A stretch of 64,000 bases of DNA from Lingula anatina (lineage: Eukaryota; Brachiopoda; Lingulata; Lingulida; Lingulidae): NCBI RefSeq assembly GCF_001039355.2, contig NW_019775588.1:229342-293341 (forward strand), in the 5' to 3' direction. Every line of letters starts with the position of its first letter. Position 1 is the first letter of the stretch. Shown here piece after piece: positions 34,291 to 64,000 of the stretch. Position numbers and translations under genes: made by a program. The notes under the pieces were generated by a model, which had not been told where the DNA came from, did no database searches, and saw nothing but the letters and a program-made list of their open reading frames with translations.

Positions 34291-36360
34291 AAGAATAATG
34301 TAATTTCTCTTCAATCAGGGAATGGCTCTATCCACTGAATTCACCTGGATAGCCTCATTCCTTGATAAAGATGCTCTGAAAGACGTCAAAATATTGTAGG
34401 AAAGACAAGCTGTCAATATTAACTGTTGATTGAAGAAAATTACTTTATTCTTGGTGGTAAGTACACTGTTGTATTACATAATATTGAGTTGGGTTTTTTT
34501 TCTTGTTTCAATAATGCTATCAATTATTTTGGCTCTGTACTTCTAGTACTAGTTAGGTGTATGATATCACGACTAAAAATTTGCATGTTGGTCACTTTCA
34601 TATATATTTATAGTGTTAAAGATTGTCTGTTCATGTCAGCTGTATGTGGCTGGTTATTCTGATTGCTTATAATATTGATATTTACTTTCCTAACTAAAAG
34701 GATCATGTGGAGGCAAAGCCTATATTGCCATGCACTATTATGCCAATTGTGTCTCTACAGTTTAGGTTTTTTTATATAACATATCAGGTGTCATTTTCAG
34801 CACAGTGTTCTAAAAACCAGTGTTGCAACCACTGATCCAGGGTTTTGCTAAGAGGCTACACAAGGGGAAAATTGCTTCATTTCACTGAGCAAATAAAATA
34901 TTTGATAAGGAAAATTCAACAGTAATATGTAAGGCATAGGGATGAAAAAAAGTGTTTTGTCCCATTTTGTTTTACCATTGACAGCAAACGCCAAGACTGC
35001 TTATTTTGTCACACCTTGGACAATCAGAAGTATGTATGAAAAATGTACTGAATCACAGGCTCTGTTGTGTGATTTACAAAAACTTTGGGTGGCTACATCC
35101 AGTGACAAGCAAGAAAAAGGAATTGGAATCCACTCATTTACCAGTGATCTGATTTGTGAAGTGCATTTGATTGAAAAAAATTATTTTATTACTCTCACGT
35201 AAGATGGAGACAATGTGCAAAAGGAAGTAACCACAAATGTGACCCAAAACCATATGTGGACATGCGGCATTTGATCTTACAGAGTCCAGTTAAGTTTTTT
35301 TTTTAATTTTTTTAATATGACAAAACAGCATTGCATTTTACATCCTTGATTTGGTAAGGTTTTGTGAAAAAGCCAAAATCACTGTTTTCTTTGTAAAAAG
35401 AGGGGTTTCAAAAATTCCAGGCACCTTTGGTAAGTCACATGGTCCTTTTGTTATTATCTCTCTGTTCATTAGAACCAGTGAAATTAGAATTAATGAAATT
35501 GGGTACACTCTCAGCCTGTTACATTTCTGTCCCATTTACTTCCATGATACACCCAACTTTTAAACTGCTTGTTATGTTTATGACATAGATGGAGTGAGCC
35601 TAAGTCAGAACGGGTATAAACGGAAGCATTTACAGCAAAGCCATCTGTTAAGTGCCATGCTATTCAAAGGTTAAGTAAACATTTTGCAGAGCAGAATGCA
35701 GTATTTACTACCTGTTAAAGGTAATTGAAGTAATGTTACTGGAAACAATGGTGTTCAATATTATCACATTACATCTAATAAGTAATGACTAAGTGGATAA
35801 AAGATAAAAAGAAAATGACTGTTCTTTCTTTAAATGTGTCATCAAACAAATTTTGAATGTAAAGGGTTCTCTATTTAAGGTGATGACAGTTCTATCCATA
35901 TCTGATTAATAGAATATTAAAAAAAAAATGACAAAGATGCAGATAAAAAAATTCAAAGCTAATGAAAGGTAGCATGGAGTTAGCAGTATGGAAGATGTTC
36001 ATCATTTGTGAAGGTATTTACAGACAAGATAATGCAAATTTATCATGATAGGTCCATTTAACATCAGCCAAAGATTGGAATATTACCTCTCCAATGGTTC
36101 AATGTATTGCTCCACGCCTTTAAGAAATGAAGTTACAGATTTTATAATGGTCTCTACCAAGGGGTGCAGTTTGTCTTCCCTCCCCCTATATTACTTCTGT
36201 AGATGAATGGAGGTCAGAGAACGAGGCTCCATGGTTTCTGCTTCAACTAGATTTTTGTATCTTTGTATATATCACCACTAGGACTTTTCGGTTCTGTTCT
36301 CTGGGTTCAGTATCTGTTTTTTTTTTTTTGTTTTTTTTTTCAACAATATATTTACTAGGT
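34291..36360. other. Convergent intergenic region
   Basis: No supported gene. The TTGATAAAGATGCTCTGAAAGACG stretch near 34360 resembles DNA often found just outside Penelope-like coding regions, but nothing codes next to it. Otherwise AT-rich. Confidence 0.4.
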
Positions 36361-36365
36361 ATCTT

Positions 36366-36600
36366 TTGTCCCTGTGTTGGCTCAGTGATGATTTACTGTG
36401 CCTGTTGTTTGTTGATTTTTTGGTGTTCTGTTGCCCTTCCCAGTATGGATCTCCCTGTTTCTCCAATGTACACCTCACGGCATCCCCCACTTTTCCCTTC
36501 ATTTATCACCTCACATTTTCCCCTCTTTCCAGAGGGTCTATAGAACTCGTGAGGGCATTTCTGATGGTGTGTCCCTCTTCTCTGTGTACACTGATATTTT
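36366..36600 (-). pseudogene. GIY-YIG nuclease relic of a Penelope-like retroelement
   Basis: One minus-strand frame reads CREVYIGETGRSILGRATEH (about 36480-36418), the signature of GIY-YIG endonuclease domains in Penelope-like elements. Sequence upstream on the minus strand continues as a weak VYTEKRDTPSEMPSRV-like segment with stops and a frame change; downstream there is a TAA after KQQAQ. The reverse transcriptase part is not visible. It is truncated and inactive. A different, better kept GIY-YIG fragment lies at 60813-61187. Confidence 0.6.
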
Positions 36601-38590
36601 ATTGATAGGGTGTCATGTTCCTATTTTTTCCTGTTTTTTTGGAGATATTCCTTATTTTTCCTTTCTTCTAAAGAAAATTTGCAATTTTTTATTTTTTGAT
36701 CTAAAAAGGATGTTTTGTGTTGCTTATCAGAAGATAAAATATGGATACCTTAGTCAACTGTTTATGAAGGTTTGGAGAAATTTGGCAAGAATATTAACTA
36801 ACTGTCCTTGGACCGACATGCCCAGTTAAAGTACAGTGCAGGAAGGTGAAAAGATTACACAAAATTTAAATTATCTGTATTCTTGCAATAGTGTTATATC
36901 ATTTTCATAAGTAATAGCTCTGACTCTGTGTCTTGGTGGTTCATGCATCTCTACGCGTGGAATTGAATCTCATTGCTTGATGAAGGGAACTTGTGAGGCA
37001 TTGAATTATTGAAGTGGCAATCCAATACTGAAACGAATTAGAAATTACAAAAAGAACTGGGCTTGTTAACTGGATAGCGTGTTTAATCTGCACCCTCTAG
37101 TGTAAACTTTTTTGTTTTATGACTGAAAAGAATGATAAATATATTTTTCAATAGAGCCACTATATGTACGTGTCTGTATATATTGATCACTGGTCTGTCC
37201 TTGTCATCACCCATACTGTTTCCATCAGAAACATCAGTCCCTGTAACTGGCAAACCATATGTTTGGTTTACTCTTAAATTTACTGAGTAGCATTGTTTGG
37301 TTAAAAAAGATTCCTTTTAAAAGTCCGCATGTTCGGATTTTTCTTACAAAGAATATTGATTTTTTTCTTTTGCATGTATATTGACAAACATTTCCTCATA
37401 AATGCAAAACCATATTTTTGTTTTATTTTGGACTTGTAGTGTGGTTTTGCTCGGTAAAAAAGGGCAGAACTTTTGAAAATCATCTTGATTGGATTATTTT
37501 TATGTGCAGGTACATAGTGTACACACAGTTATGAATGGCAGGTGCTCTAAGTTTATTATGGTAAAAAGGTATCATGCTCATTGTCATTATTGTACAAAGT
37601 ATTCTTAGTAATACTACTGCTTTGGTTGGATATAGCCAGAACTGACCAATAAATTCATGTCATGTAGGTGTTATTGTTAGTTGTTTTAGGTCTAAAAATG
37701 ATTATTTCAGTCAACATCAAGTGCAAGAATGAACTTGGGAGGACTGGTCATTTACCCAATACTATGCAACATGAAAACTGAAGCTTATTTAACACCACCA
37801 ATTTAAATGCTACACATAAGCTTAATCAGTAGGACGAAGTATATCAAGTATACAGTTGTATCACATTAATGGCTGTCCTGCGAGTTGGATGCAATACTTT
37901 TTTTTCCAGTTTGTTTATGCCTCATGATGTCATCAGACTTTCATTCCATGAACAAAAAATGGAAATGTTATATTGAGTTTTCATTCACTGGTCTGTACTT
38001 TTTATGTACTTATTGTATGTCTGTATACCCTCTACTAGGGCCACAGATTTATTTTTCACTAGACTTTCATAGGCCCCATCCAGATGGAGAAGAGCCAAGT
38101 GCTAGCTAGGCTGCGACGTAAATATGGCGGACCTACATGAAAGGAAGACCGGTTAATTCTGTTATGGTCTCTCTGCCTCTCACGTGCCTCCCCAAGAAAC
38201 CACTAAAACTAATGAAGTTTGGTAACATTTATTTGCATATGCTATATCAGATTTTACTAACAAGACCACAATCTGGTGCCTCAACCACTTTTGGAGAGAT
38301 TTTTTTCTCTATAAAAATAAATGCCTCTACTCTCTCCAGAAAAAGGGCAGACCTTGCACCTTGGAGAGTGATCTCGCAAAGTATGTAAATTCTTTACACA
38401 AAACAAGTTTACAAAAGCAGGCATAAATACAGTATGAACATGATGTTGCAAAAACAATGAGATTACCAACTTGATGGTGAAACTCTCACTCACTAAGTAA
38501 AAACATTTTACTAAGTATGCCTTAGATCAGAGAATTATCCATAATAATAATAATCTATTGCAATTTTACCATATTGGTTTTGAAAGGCTT
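36601..38590. other. Intergenic region downstream of Sin3
   Basis: No supported gene. TTGATGAAGGGAACTTGTGAG near 36978 is a Penelope-associated style of sequence. Near 38100-38390 the composition changes and AATATGGCGG appears, but no frame there has recognisable homology. Confidence 0.4.
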
Positions 38591-38605
38591 CTGTGCCTCC
38601 TTGCC

Positions 38606-38611
38606 TTTATT
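38606..38611 (-). terminator. Candidate Sin3 poly(A) signal
   Basis: AATAAA on the minus strand about 605 nt past the Sin3 stop codon. It would give a 3' UTR of roughly 620-630 nt. Transcript evidence would be needed to confirm its use. Confidence 0.4.
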
Positions 38612-39215
38612 TACATCTTATGAAGCAAGGAAGTCAACTTAAACTGCAATTCCTTCCTCTACTATGTACACCACTAGTGACCTATCCACAAGTGCCAGCA
38701 TTCTTTGTACAGTGTTCCCTGACCTCACAGAATAAAAAAATTAACATCACCCCTGTCTCAACAGCTTTCTGGTCGCATTCAATCTGGTCGAGAACACTTA
38801 AAACTTTGAAAATATTGAGGAGTTAAAAAGAAGCATGTCAGTCACTTTCAACAAACATGCACCTTCCTAATAAATAAAGCAATTTTTGATTTCAGGCCAG
38901 ATAAAGGCTAGCATTGCCATAAAGGTTACAAAGAGTTGAAGGCTTGAACCTGTTTGAATTCTCATCTCCAAAAGTAGGTAGAAATTCACTATCATCTTAT
39001 TGATACCTGAATCAGCAAATTATCTATTGGAATTAACAATTACCTAATCCTTCATTCTGAATGAATCTTTATCAGGTAGTTTGTTCCAAGGTTTACGTTA
39101 ATGAATGAAAACATTTCTAAACCAACCAGTCTGTTGAGTGTGCTTTATCCCTCAATACCATGTCAAGCTCTGTCTTTCCTTTCACTGGCACATCAAAACA
39201 ATGGCTATCTTTGTG

Positions 39216-58494
<19,279 letters not shown>

Positions 58495-58546
58495 TTTGGA
58501 AGCCGCGGACCAACAACTTCTGTGTCAAGGGTCTACTTGCGTTTAC
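58495..58546 (-). other. 5' UTR part of Sin3 exon 2 (first coding exon)
   Basis: A pyrimidine-rich stretch followed by TTCAG at about 58551-58547 makes a good acceptor 52 nt upstream of the ATG. It pairs naturally with the donor at 59580. Confidence 0.55.
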
Positions 58547-59580
58547 CTGAAGTGAAACGAGGAACAGCTACCTAAACCAAGGTCTAAGCTTTATTACTTG
58601 TTTTCGATCTAAACCTTCGCAACCAGGCCTCACAAATTGGGTCAATTTCATTTCAAAATGGCTCCAGATAGCGCGGCTAGTGCGAAGATTTTTCTCACGA
58701 CACCTAACACTTAAAATATACCGCCATTTCTATAAGCACAACAATGAAACTGTTTTACTTACACATAAAATATACAGACAATTTAATTAAAACGAGAGAG
58801 TACGTTCCGCGGAATGTCTGTTTGTCAACGATACAATATGGCGACGATGCTTATACCCCTTTTGATAAACTCGACCATATTAGCAGTAGCTCGGTAAAGT
58901 TAAACAGAAATTCCAGAAGAGATACACTCTCAAAATTAAATTCAGGGCACGCATGTATCAAAAGCGATGCCAGGGACACAATTATTTATATCTTCACTAA
59001 AAATAACTTTCCGAAAAGATAAATATGAACAGAAAAACCAGCACAATTTTAATGGTTCTTGACTCGGTCAAGGTCGTTTGTCTCGGTCGAAACCAAGAGT
59101 TGTACGTTATCTTAACAGACGTCTGAACGCACTTTTTCGTAAAATACACGTTGTTCTAATAATTTAAACACACAATATGTTTACACTGTGGTTTACATTC
59201 AGAGTGAAAACAGCAAGGTCCCAGCACTTAATGTTTAAAAATTTGGACATGGACGAGTCCACGTTGAACCGCAAATTTCCCTTATATATTTTTCCACAAA
59301 GGCAAGCGACAGCATAACCATTTAGAAAAAATTGACTGCTTCACGCGAATTTTCGCAATGTCAAATATCGAACTGTGACGTAACAAGAAAATCGCTCCAC
59401 AGTCTTCAATACATAAAGACAACAAACTCACAAGCTCCATCGGGGTGTCAAGACAAATCTTGTGGAATATACGCCATGGCACAAAAAGTGAAATGATTTA
59501 ACATCTATCCTTTCTACCTACCAGAAAAACCTCTTAAATAAATAAAAACTTCCTTATAAATTATATAAAATCGTACTTAC

Positions 59581-59660
59581 AGTATTCAAACTCCCGATGA
59601 TAGCGATTTTGATGGATTGTTTACACTAACAACCCCGAGATGGGCTCTCAATGATCATCA
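59581..59660 (-). other. Probable non-coding first exon of Sin3
   Basis: ACT/GTAAGTACG at 59581/59580 on the minus strand is a strong donor with no coding frame upstream. The sequence just above holds a CRE and an inverted CCAAT box, as expected near a start site. The 5' boundary is estimated. Confidence 0.5.
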
Positions 59661-59680
59661 GTAAGGAGATTTAGGTGGTG

Positions 59681-59688
59681 TGACGTCA
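59681..59688. promoter_or_regulatory. Palindromic CRE (TGACGTCA) in the Sin3 promoter
   Basis: Perfect 8-bp CREB/ATF site about 100 bp upstream of the inferred first-exon donor. A CCAAT box lies on the plus strand at about 59708. Confidence 0.6.
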
Positions 59689-59984
59689 CTGCTTTACCGG
59701 GAACAAACCAATCAAACTGCAGAAATGGTCTTCAAAAGAATTCGCGGTAACTCTTGCTCCGCCCATAACGATTCAATGCGACATCTACTTCCTTATTATT
59801 GTTTACATCGAAATACATGAGGCTTGACATAGAAAAAAAATTCGATATAATTTGTATTTGGCTGTTGAAGTTCGAAGTGACCGCGCGACGCTAGAATCTC
59901 ACATATTCAGATTCAGATTAAGCTTTGTAGCAGTAGACAATCTATACATGTCTTGATGCATGGCATCTTATGGGGAGGGGGGTC

Positions 59985-60245
59985 AACAGAGCAAAGCCGT
60001 CAGATGGACACACGAATTCCATGTAGATAACAGAAGCAGACACATAAGAATTCCATATCAAAATATGAACGCAGAAAGGAGTAAGCTGTCTGATGGGTAG
60101 ATATATATACTATACATAACAGAAGCAGAAATATATAATTTCATACAAAAAGTTGTGAAAAAAAAACACAAATGGAGCAAAACTGTCTGATGAACAGACA
60201 CATACTGAAGATTTCAGAAGTAGAAACATAAAAGAAATCTGTCTA
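59985..60245. repeat. Three diverged tandem units upstream of Sin3
   Basis: Units begin near 59992, 60079 and 60175 with GAGCAAARCTGTCTGATG and include AACAGAAGCAGAAACATA. Period about 87-96 bp. Non-coding. Confidence 0.65.
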
Positions 60246-60246
60246 A

Positions 60247-60460
60247 GGGTCTATTCCCACAACTTTAGATCGATCTATCACCGCGGGGAGTCTCACCAGA
60301 CTACCGTCAGATAGTCCCCTTTAAGTGTCCGTCCCCGCCCACTACAAGCCGTAAGGGGCAATTAACTTTCGTGTCCGCCCGGCTGACAGCTATTCAGCGC
60401 GAACCCCCAGGGAGTTAGGTCGATCCAAAGTAGGTCGATCTAATCTATGGAAATGGGGTG
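60247..60460. mobile_element. TWA-flanked MITE, copy 2 (214 bp)
   Basis: Reverse-orientation relative of 33955-34179. The ends are GGGTCTATTCCCA and the complement of CACCCCATTTCCATAG, with inner AGATCGATCTA boxes, flanked by TAA on both sides (60244-60246 and 60461-60463). Fits a PIF/Harbinger-type element. Confidence 0.8.
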
Positions 60461-60525
60461 TAAAAGTGGTGGACAACAAACTAAGTGATAACAAGAAGTG
60501 TACATATAGTTTCAGAGACATACAC

Positions 60526-60528
<3 letters not shown>

Positions 60529-60588
<60 letters not shown>
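60529..60588. repeat. (TA)30 microsatellite
   Basis: Pure TA run. The overlapping Tyr-Ile frames are artefacts. Confidence 0.97.
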
Positions 60589-60589
<1 letters not shown>

Positions 60590-60812
60590 CAAGCGTGAAT
60601 GTGGAACAGAGTGCTCAACAGTACGGAGCATTTGTACACAATTAAAATGAATAAATAAATAAATAAACAAAAGACATGCAATAACCCTGACTCCGAGTTT
60701 CACGGGCATACCCAGAAGGTATGCCTGATCGTCAGGAGGTTTATTTGAAAATGGTTATATTAGCCGTTTTACATACACAGCGTGATGACACTTACGTCGC
60801 ATGCCGTGTTAG

Positions 60813-61187
60813 TTACGTCACTTTATGCCGACACATGGTAATTATCTCAGTTCTTTTATTCAGAGTATCTGGTGTTATCATTATCAACAGTTTTTCGTCT
60901 AAGCAAAGATTGCATAGGTGCTGATTCCTCCTTTGCGGCGTTGATTTCTTTATGATGTCCCATCTAATGTAATACTGGGTTTTATTTTCTGTTAATTTCC
61001 AAATGTATTTGGATAACTCAGTATCTGCAGCATATTTCTTGTCTCTAAATGACTTGGTGTGATTATTGTATCTCAACTTAAATTGCCCACCACAAAGCCC
61101 TATATATTTCACAATGTTGCTAGACAAGCATTCCCCTCTCAAAGGACACTTACTAGGAGCTCTACAATTACATTTCTTATCTTGAGT
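60813..61187 (-). pseudogene. Penelope-like element, C-terminal GIY-YIG endonuclease fragment
   Basis: An open frame reads a Cys-rich start (KKCNCRAPSKCPLRGECL), then KYIGLCGGQFKLRYNNHTKS, LSKYIWKLTE, LCNLCLDEKLLI and LNKRTEIITMCRHK before a stop at 60813. This is the CCHH-linked GIY-YIG endonuclease that nicks target DNA for Penelope-like retroelements. Compared with the usual layout, CL-x3-IV is joined almost directly to YIGL, so a short internal deletion is likely. The reverse transcriptase half is absent; upstream sequence turns into AT repeats at about 61190. A 5'-truncated copy, not active. Confidence 0.85.
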
Positions 61188-61189
61188 GT

Positions 61190-61310
61190 TAATATATACT
61201 TATATATATATATAAGTAATATTGATTACTAAGTAATATTGATTATAAGTAATATTGATTACTTAATATATACTTATATATATATATATATAAGTAATAT
61301 TGATTACTCC
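61190..61310. repeat. AT-rich palindromic repeat
   Basis: ATATACTTATATATATATATAAG-type palindromes alternate with several copies of AAGTAATATTGATTACT. Able to form hairpins. It sits directly at the truncated 5' edge of the Penelope-like fragment. Confidence 0.8.
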
Positions 61311-61429
61311 TGCAAGTTTGAACACAAAAGAACAATTATTTTATCAATTAATGCACTGTCTTTATTGCACATATGCTGAAAAGAGAGAGAGAGAGAGAAA
61401 AAAAACAGTATAACCTTTAGAACAAGGCA

Positions 61430-61720
61430 GCAAAGCTGTCAAATGTACAGACAAAAAGCAGGAAATAACAATGCATAAAATATGCTACTGCCAATGCTGA
61501 TGCAAAAGTATGTTATGGCTAACTGCAAATTTAACAACAAATTTTAATTAAGCTCAACAGGTATTACTGATGTAAGTAAAATGTAAGAATCATAAGGCTT
61601 CAGGCCCATGAGAGACAAGTAGATACTTTGAAAATGCCGGAATGAGAAAAATGAAAATTTAAGAAATTGCATTAATGCATAATAAATGATTAATCAAAGC
61701 AAAAAAGTATAAAATGTATA
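61430..61720 (-). repeat. Dispersed repeat copy, reverse orientation
   Basis: GGCAGCAAAGCTGTCAAATG, CAGACAAAAAGCAGGAAATA and later AGGCTTCAGGCCCATGAGAG match the complement of 26700-26960. Confidence 0.75.
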
Positions 61721-63114
61721 GCTTTTACATTACACATTAATCAGCATAAGGTATATGACTCTTAGAATACAAAGCATTTCTAAATGTGACCAGAATGGAA
61801 TGTGCTAGACCAGAACAGCATGTCTGTAACAAAACCAGGGGTTCATAATAGCCATGGAAAATAAATTTGTTCATTTCTAAGTAAAGACAAATATTTTTAT
61901 TACACATTTGTTTTACTTTCAATTTCAAATTAACTGTACTCACAAAATAAGAAACGATAGGAGAAACTCTGTTTTGCTATGCTCTATAAAAAACAATCAA
62001 AATCATTCAAGCCCTTCAAGCCAAAAAAATTTTTTTAACAATTTTTTTGCAACAAACATTTATATAGTCAAAATAAATAAACCTGAATAATTTACTCTAA
62101 ATAGTCTTGTGAATCAGAGGTACAAAAAGTGGTGTTATTTAAACACTGTACATGACATTATTTCTTCTTTAAGTATACTGAGTGTTCTTGAGTGCGAAGA
62201 ATGAACATTTCAACTTCACAAATGACACATCTCCAACAGTGTCAATTAAATTATATCATTCTTTGTTCTGTCTTCATACTATGAGTAAGAAGAGAAATCC
62301 TATCCTAGTCTTGTTTCCATAGACCCCATGGAAAGAAGTTTCAACTGAACATAAATATTCTCCAAGTAGGTGGTATTTTCCTTTCTGAAATTAAGAAATA
62401 TATGTAACATGACATATTAATCACATGAAGATTTGTCATTGCTCAATTTGGTTAGTTTTTTAATGTGTTTGGCACACCGAAACTGATTAGAAAGCAAAGC
62501 TGACAAATACACAGACACCATACAGGAAACAAACCAGCAAAACTGACAAATGCTGAAACATGACAGCAAAAAGTGCACCAAATTATGTTTAAGTTTTCTT
62601 TGATGTTTTGCTATTAAAGACATTTAACATTAAAGTAGCAAGTGATCCAGTTTTACGGGATATATAAGCCAGTGAAAATGTCAATGGGTGAAAAAAAAAT
62701 GATTTAAAAATAATAACTACTGTAAATGTCAACTGATCATGCTGATTTTAGAAAGCAACCTGTTTTTTTTTTTTTTTACCAAACAAATCTACTCATTAAA
62801 TTGGTAGTGAAACAAGAATATGGTTTGAACTTGAACTATGACTGTCTTTAATATGACAATTATGTTCTTGCTTTCGTCATTTATGTAAAATATGAGATAT
62901 AAACATATATTTAACAATATAATGTGTATAATTTTATAAAAGTAAAGAAGAGCACAATAATGTGTGAAAATGTATGACTAATTGTGTAACTTAGAATTGA
63001 AATAAATAAAATAATTCAGTAAACAAATATTATTTGTCAATTTCTACTATTATGAAGTTGAAGAAATGTGGAATTAAGAGTTACACATGCTAATTTGATA
63101 ATAGTGCTCATTAC
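61721..63114. other. Region upstream of Sin3 without a recognised gene
   Basis: AT-rich sequence with one further partial copy of the dispersed repeat near 62490-62560 (AAAGCAAAGCTGACAAATAC). No coding frame with homology. Confidence 0.5.
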
Positions 63115-64000
63115 TATTTTGTGTAACAAGGCAGCAAAGCTGTCAAATGTACAGACAAAAAGCAGGAAATAACAAAATAGGCTACTGTCAATTCTGATGC
63201 AAAAGTACATTATGTTAAACTGCAAATTCAACATCAAATTTTAATTATGCCCAACAGGTAATACCAATGTAAGTAAAATGTGAAACAAGCATAAGGCTTC
63301 AGGCCCATGTAAAACTTCCAGAAAAAGAAGTCAATTAGACTGCTTTTCCAACTCAGGCTGCATTTTAGTCCTGTATTTCTTTTTTGAAAGTTTGGTAATC
63401 ATAAGTAACATGGTTTTCCCATAATGGTCATCATGGCTGCAGCACCCAAAATTGTGTTTTCTTCTATTCTGATGCAGTATTACATAATGGTTAACAGCAT
63501 AATGACAATCAATTTTTAATAACAAAATATATGTATCATGGATTTTCAGAAAATGTGACTAGCCTGGGTCTTCAAGCCTGTGGAACTTCAAAGTCACACC
63601 TTGAAAATGCCAATATGTGAAAAATTAAATTTTCACAAAAAAACTGTTTATCTGGCATATTGCATTGCCTACTGAAGCTGTATTTTAGTCCCATGTTTCT
63701 TTCCTGTAAGTTTGAGAACAGTAAGTGACATGGTTTTTCTTAAAAGGTAATCATGGGAGCAGTGCCCAAAATAGGTTTTTTTCAAATTTTGATGCAATAT
63801 TACATAATGTTTAACAGCATAATGACCATCAATTTTTAATAATAAAATATTAGTATCATGGATATTCAGAAAATGTGACTAGCAAAGGTCTTCAGGCCCA
63901 TGGAACTTCAAAGTCACAACTTGAAAATGCCAAAATGTAAACAAGACAGCACTGTTCTGAAATGTTTTTTTCCCCATTTTTAACAATTTTTAACATAAAA
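63115..64000 (-). repeat. Dispersed repeat with tandem units, reverse orientation, to the window edge
   Basis: GGCAGCAAAGCTGTCAAATG at 63129, then units with AACTTCAAAGTCACACCTTG near 63586 and the same motif near 63904, about 318 bp apart. It is the reverse complement of the array at 25670-27045 and is cut by the right edge. Confidence 0.8.

Noticed and set aside
36431-36829. 132-codon plus-strand frame
   Set aside because: Partly antisense to the GIY-YIG relic and partly T-rich sequence; no homology is seen.

Overview
The window is nuclear DNA from a bilaterian animal, most likely a marine invertebrate. The genes are intron-rich with GT-AG introns, the background is AT-rich, and there are many microsatellites, MITE-type elements and Penelope-like fragments. 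The phylum cannot be fixed from sequence alone. Three genes are supported, and their exons join in frame by hand translation.

Layout: (1) An inhibitory Smad (Smad6/7 class) lies on the minus strand. Its MH1 exon and two PY/linker exons are at 8993-11625; the MH2 exon or exons must lie left of position 1, so bases 1-8992 are intron. (2) An intergenic gap of about 9.7 kb at 11626-21330 holds the divergent promoters, a degenerate Tc1-like transposase and a hAT-type MITE. (3) Smad2/3 lies on the plus strand at 21331-31848, with nine coding exons, 419 aa, a complete MH1-linker-MH2 layout and a C-terminal SSMS tail. (4) A convergent gap at 31849-39215 holds 3' UTRs, a TWA-flanked MITE and a retroelement GIY-YIG relic. 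(5) Sin3 lies on the minus strand at 58494-39216, with 27 coding exons, 1323 aa, PAH1-PAH3, the HDAC-interaction region and the Sin3 C-terminal domain. Its probable non-coding first exon is at about 59581-59660, beside a perfect CRE. (6) Bases 59700-64000 hold no recognised host gene: tandem repeats, a second TWA MITE, a Penelope-like GIY-YIG fragment and a long dispersed repeat.

Functionally the three genes belong together. Smad2/3 is the activin/TGF-beta receptor-regulated Smad, Smad6/7 is its feedback inhibitor, and Sin3 is the HDAC corepressor scaffold that Smad-associated repressors (Ski/SnoN, TGIF) are known to recruit. The human orthologues SMAD6, SMAD3 and SIN3A all lie on 15q22-q24, and SMAD7 and SMAD2 are linked on 18q21, so this compact cluster looks like an old bilaterian linkage. 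The I-Smad upstream region has a perfect palindromic Smad-binding element, a perfect DR1 nuclear-receptor site and a FoxH1-type octamer, consistent with feedback control. I saw no wholly new biological system. The most notable signals are this cluster with its upstream motifs, and several uncharacterised MITE and tandem-repeat families.
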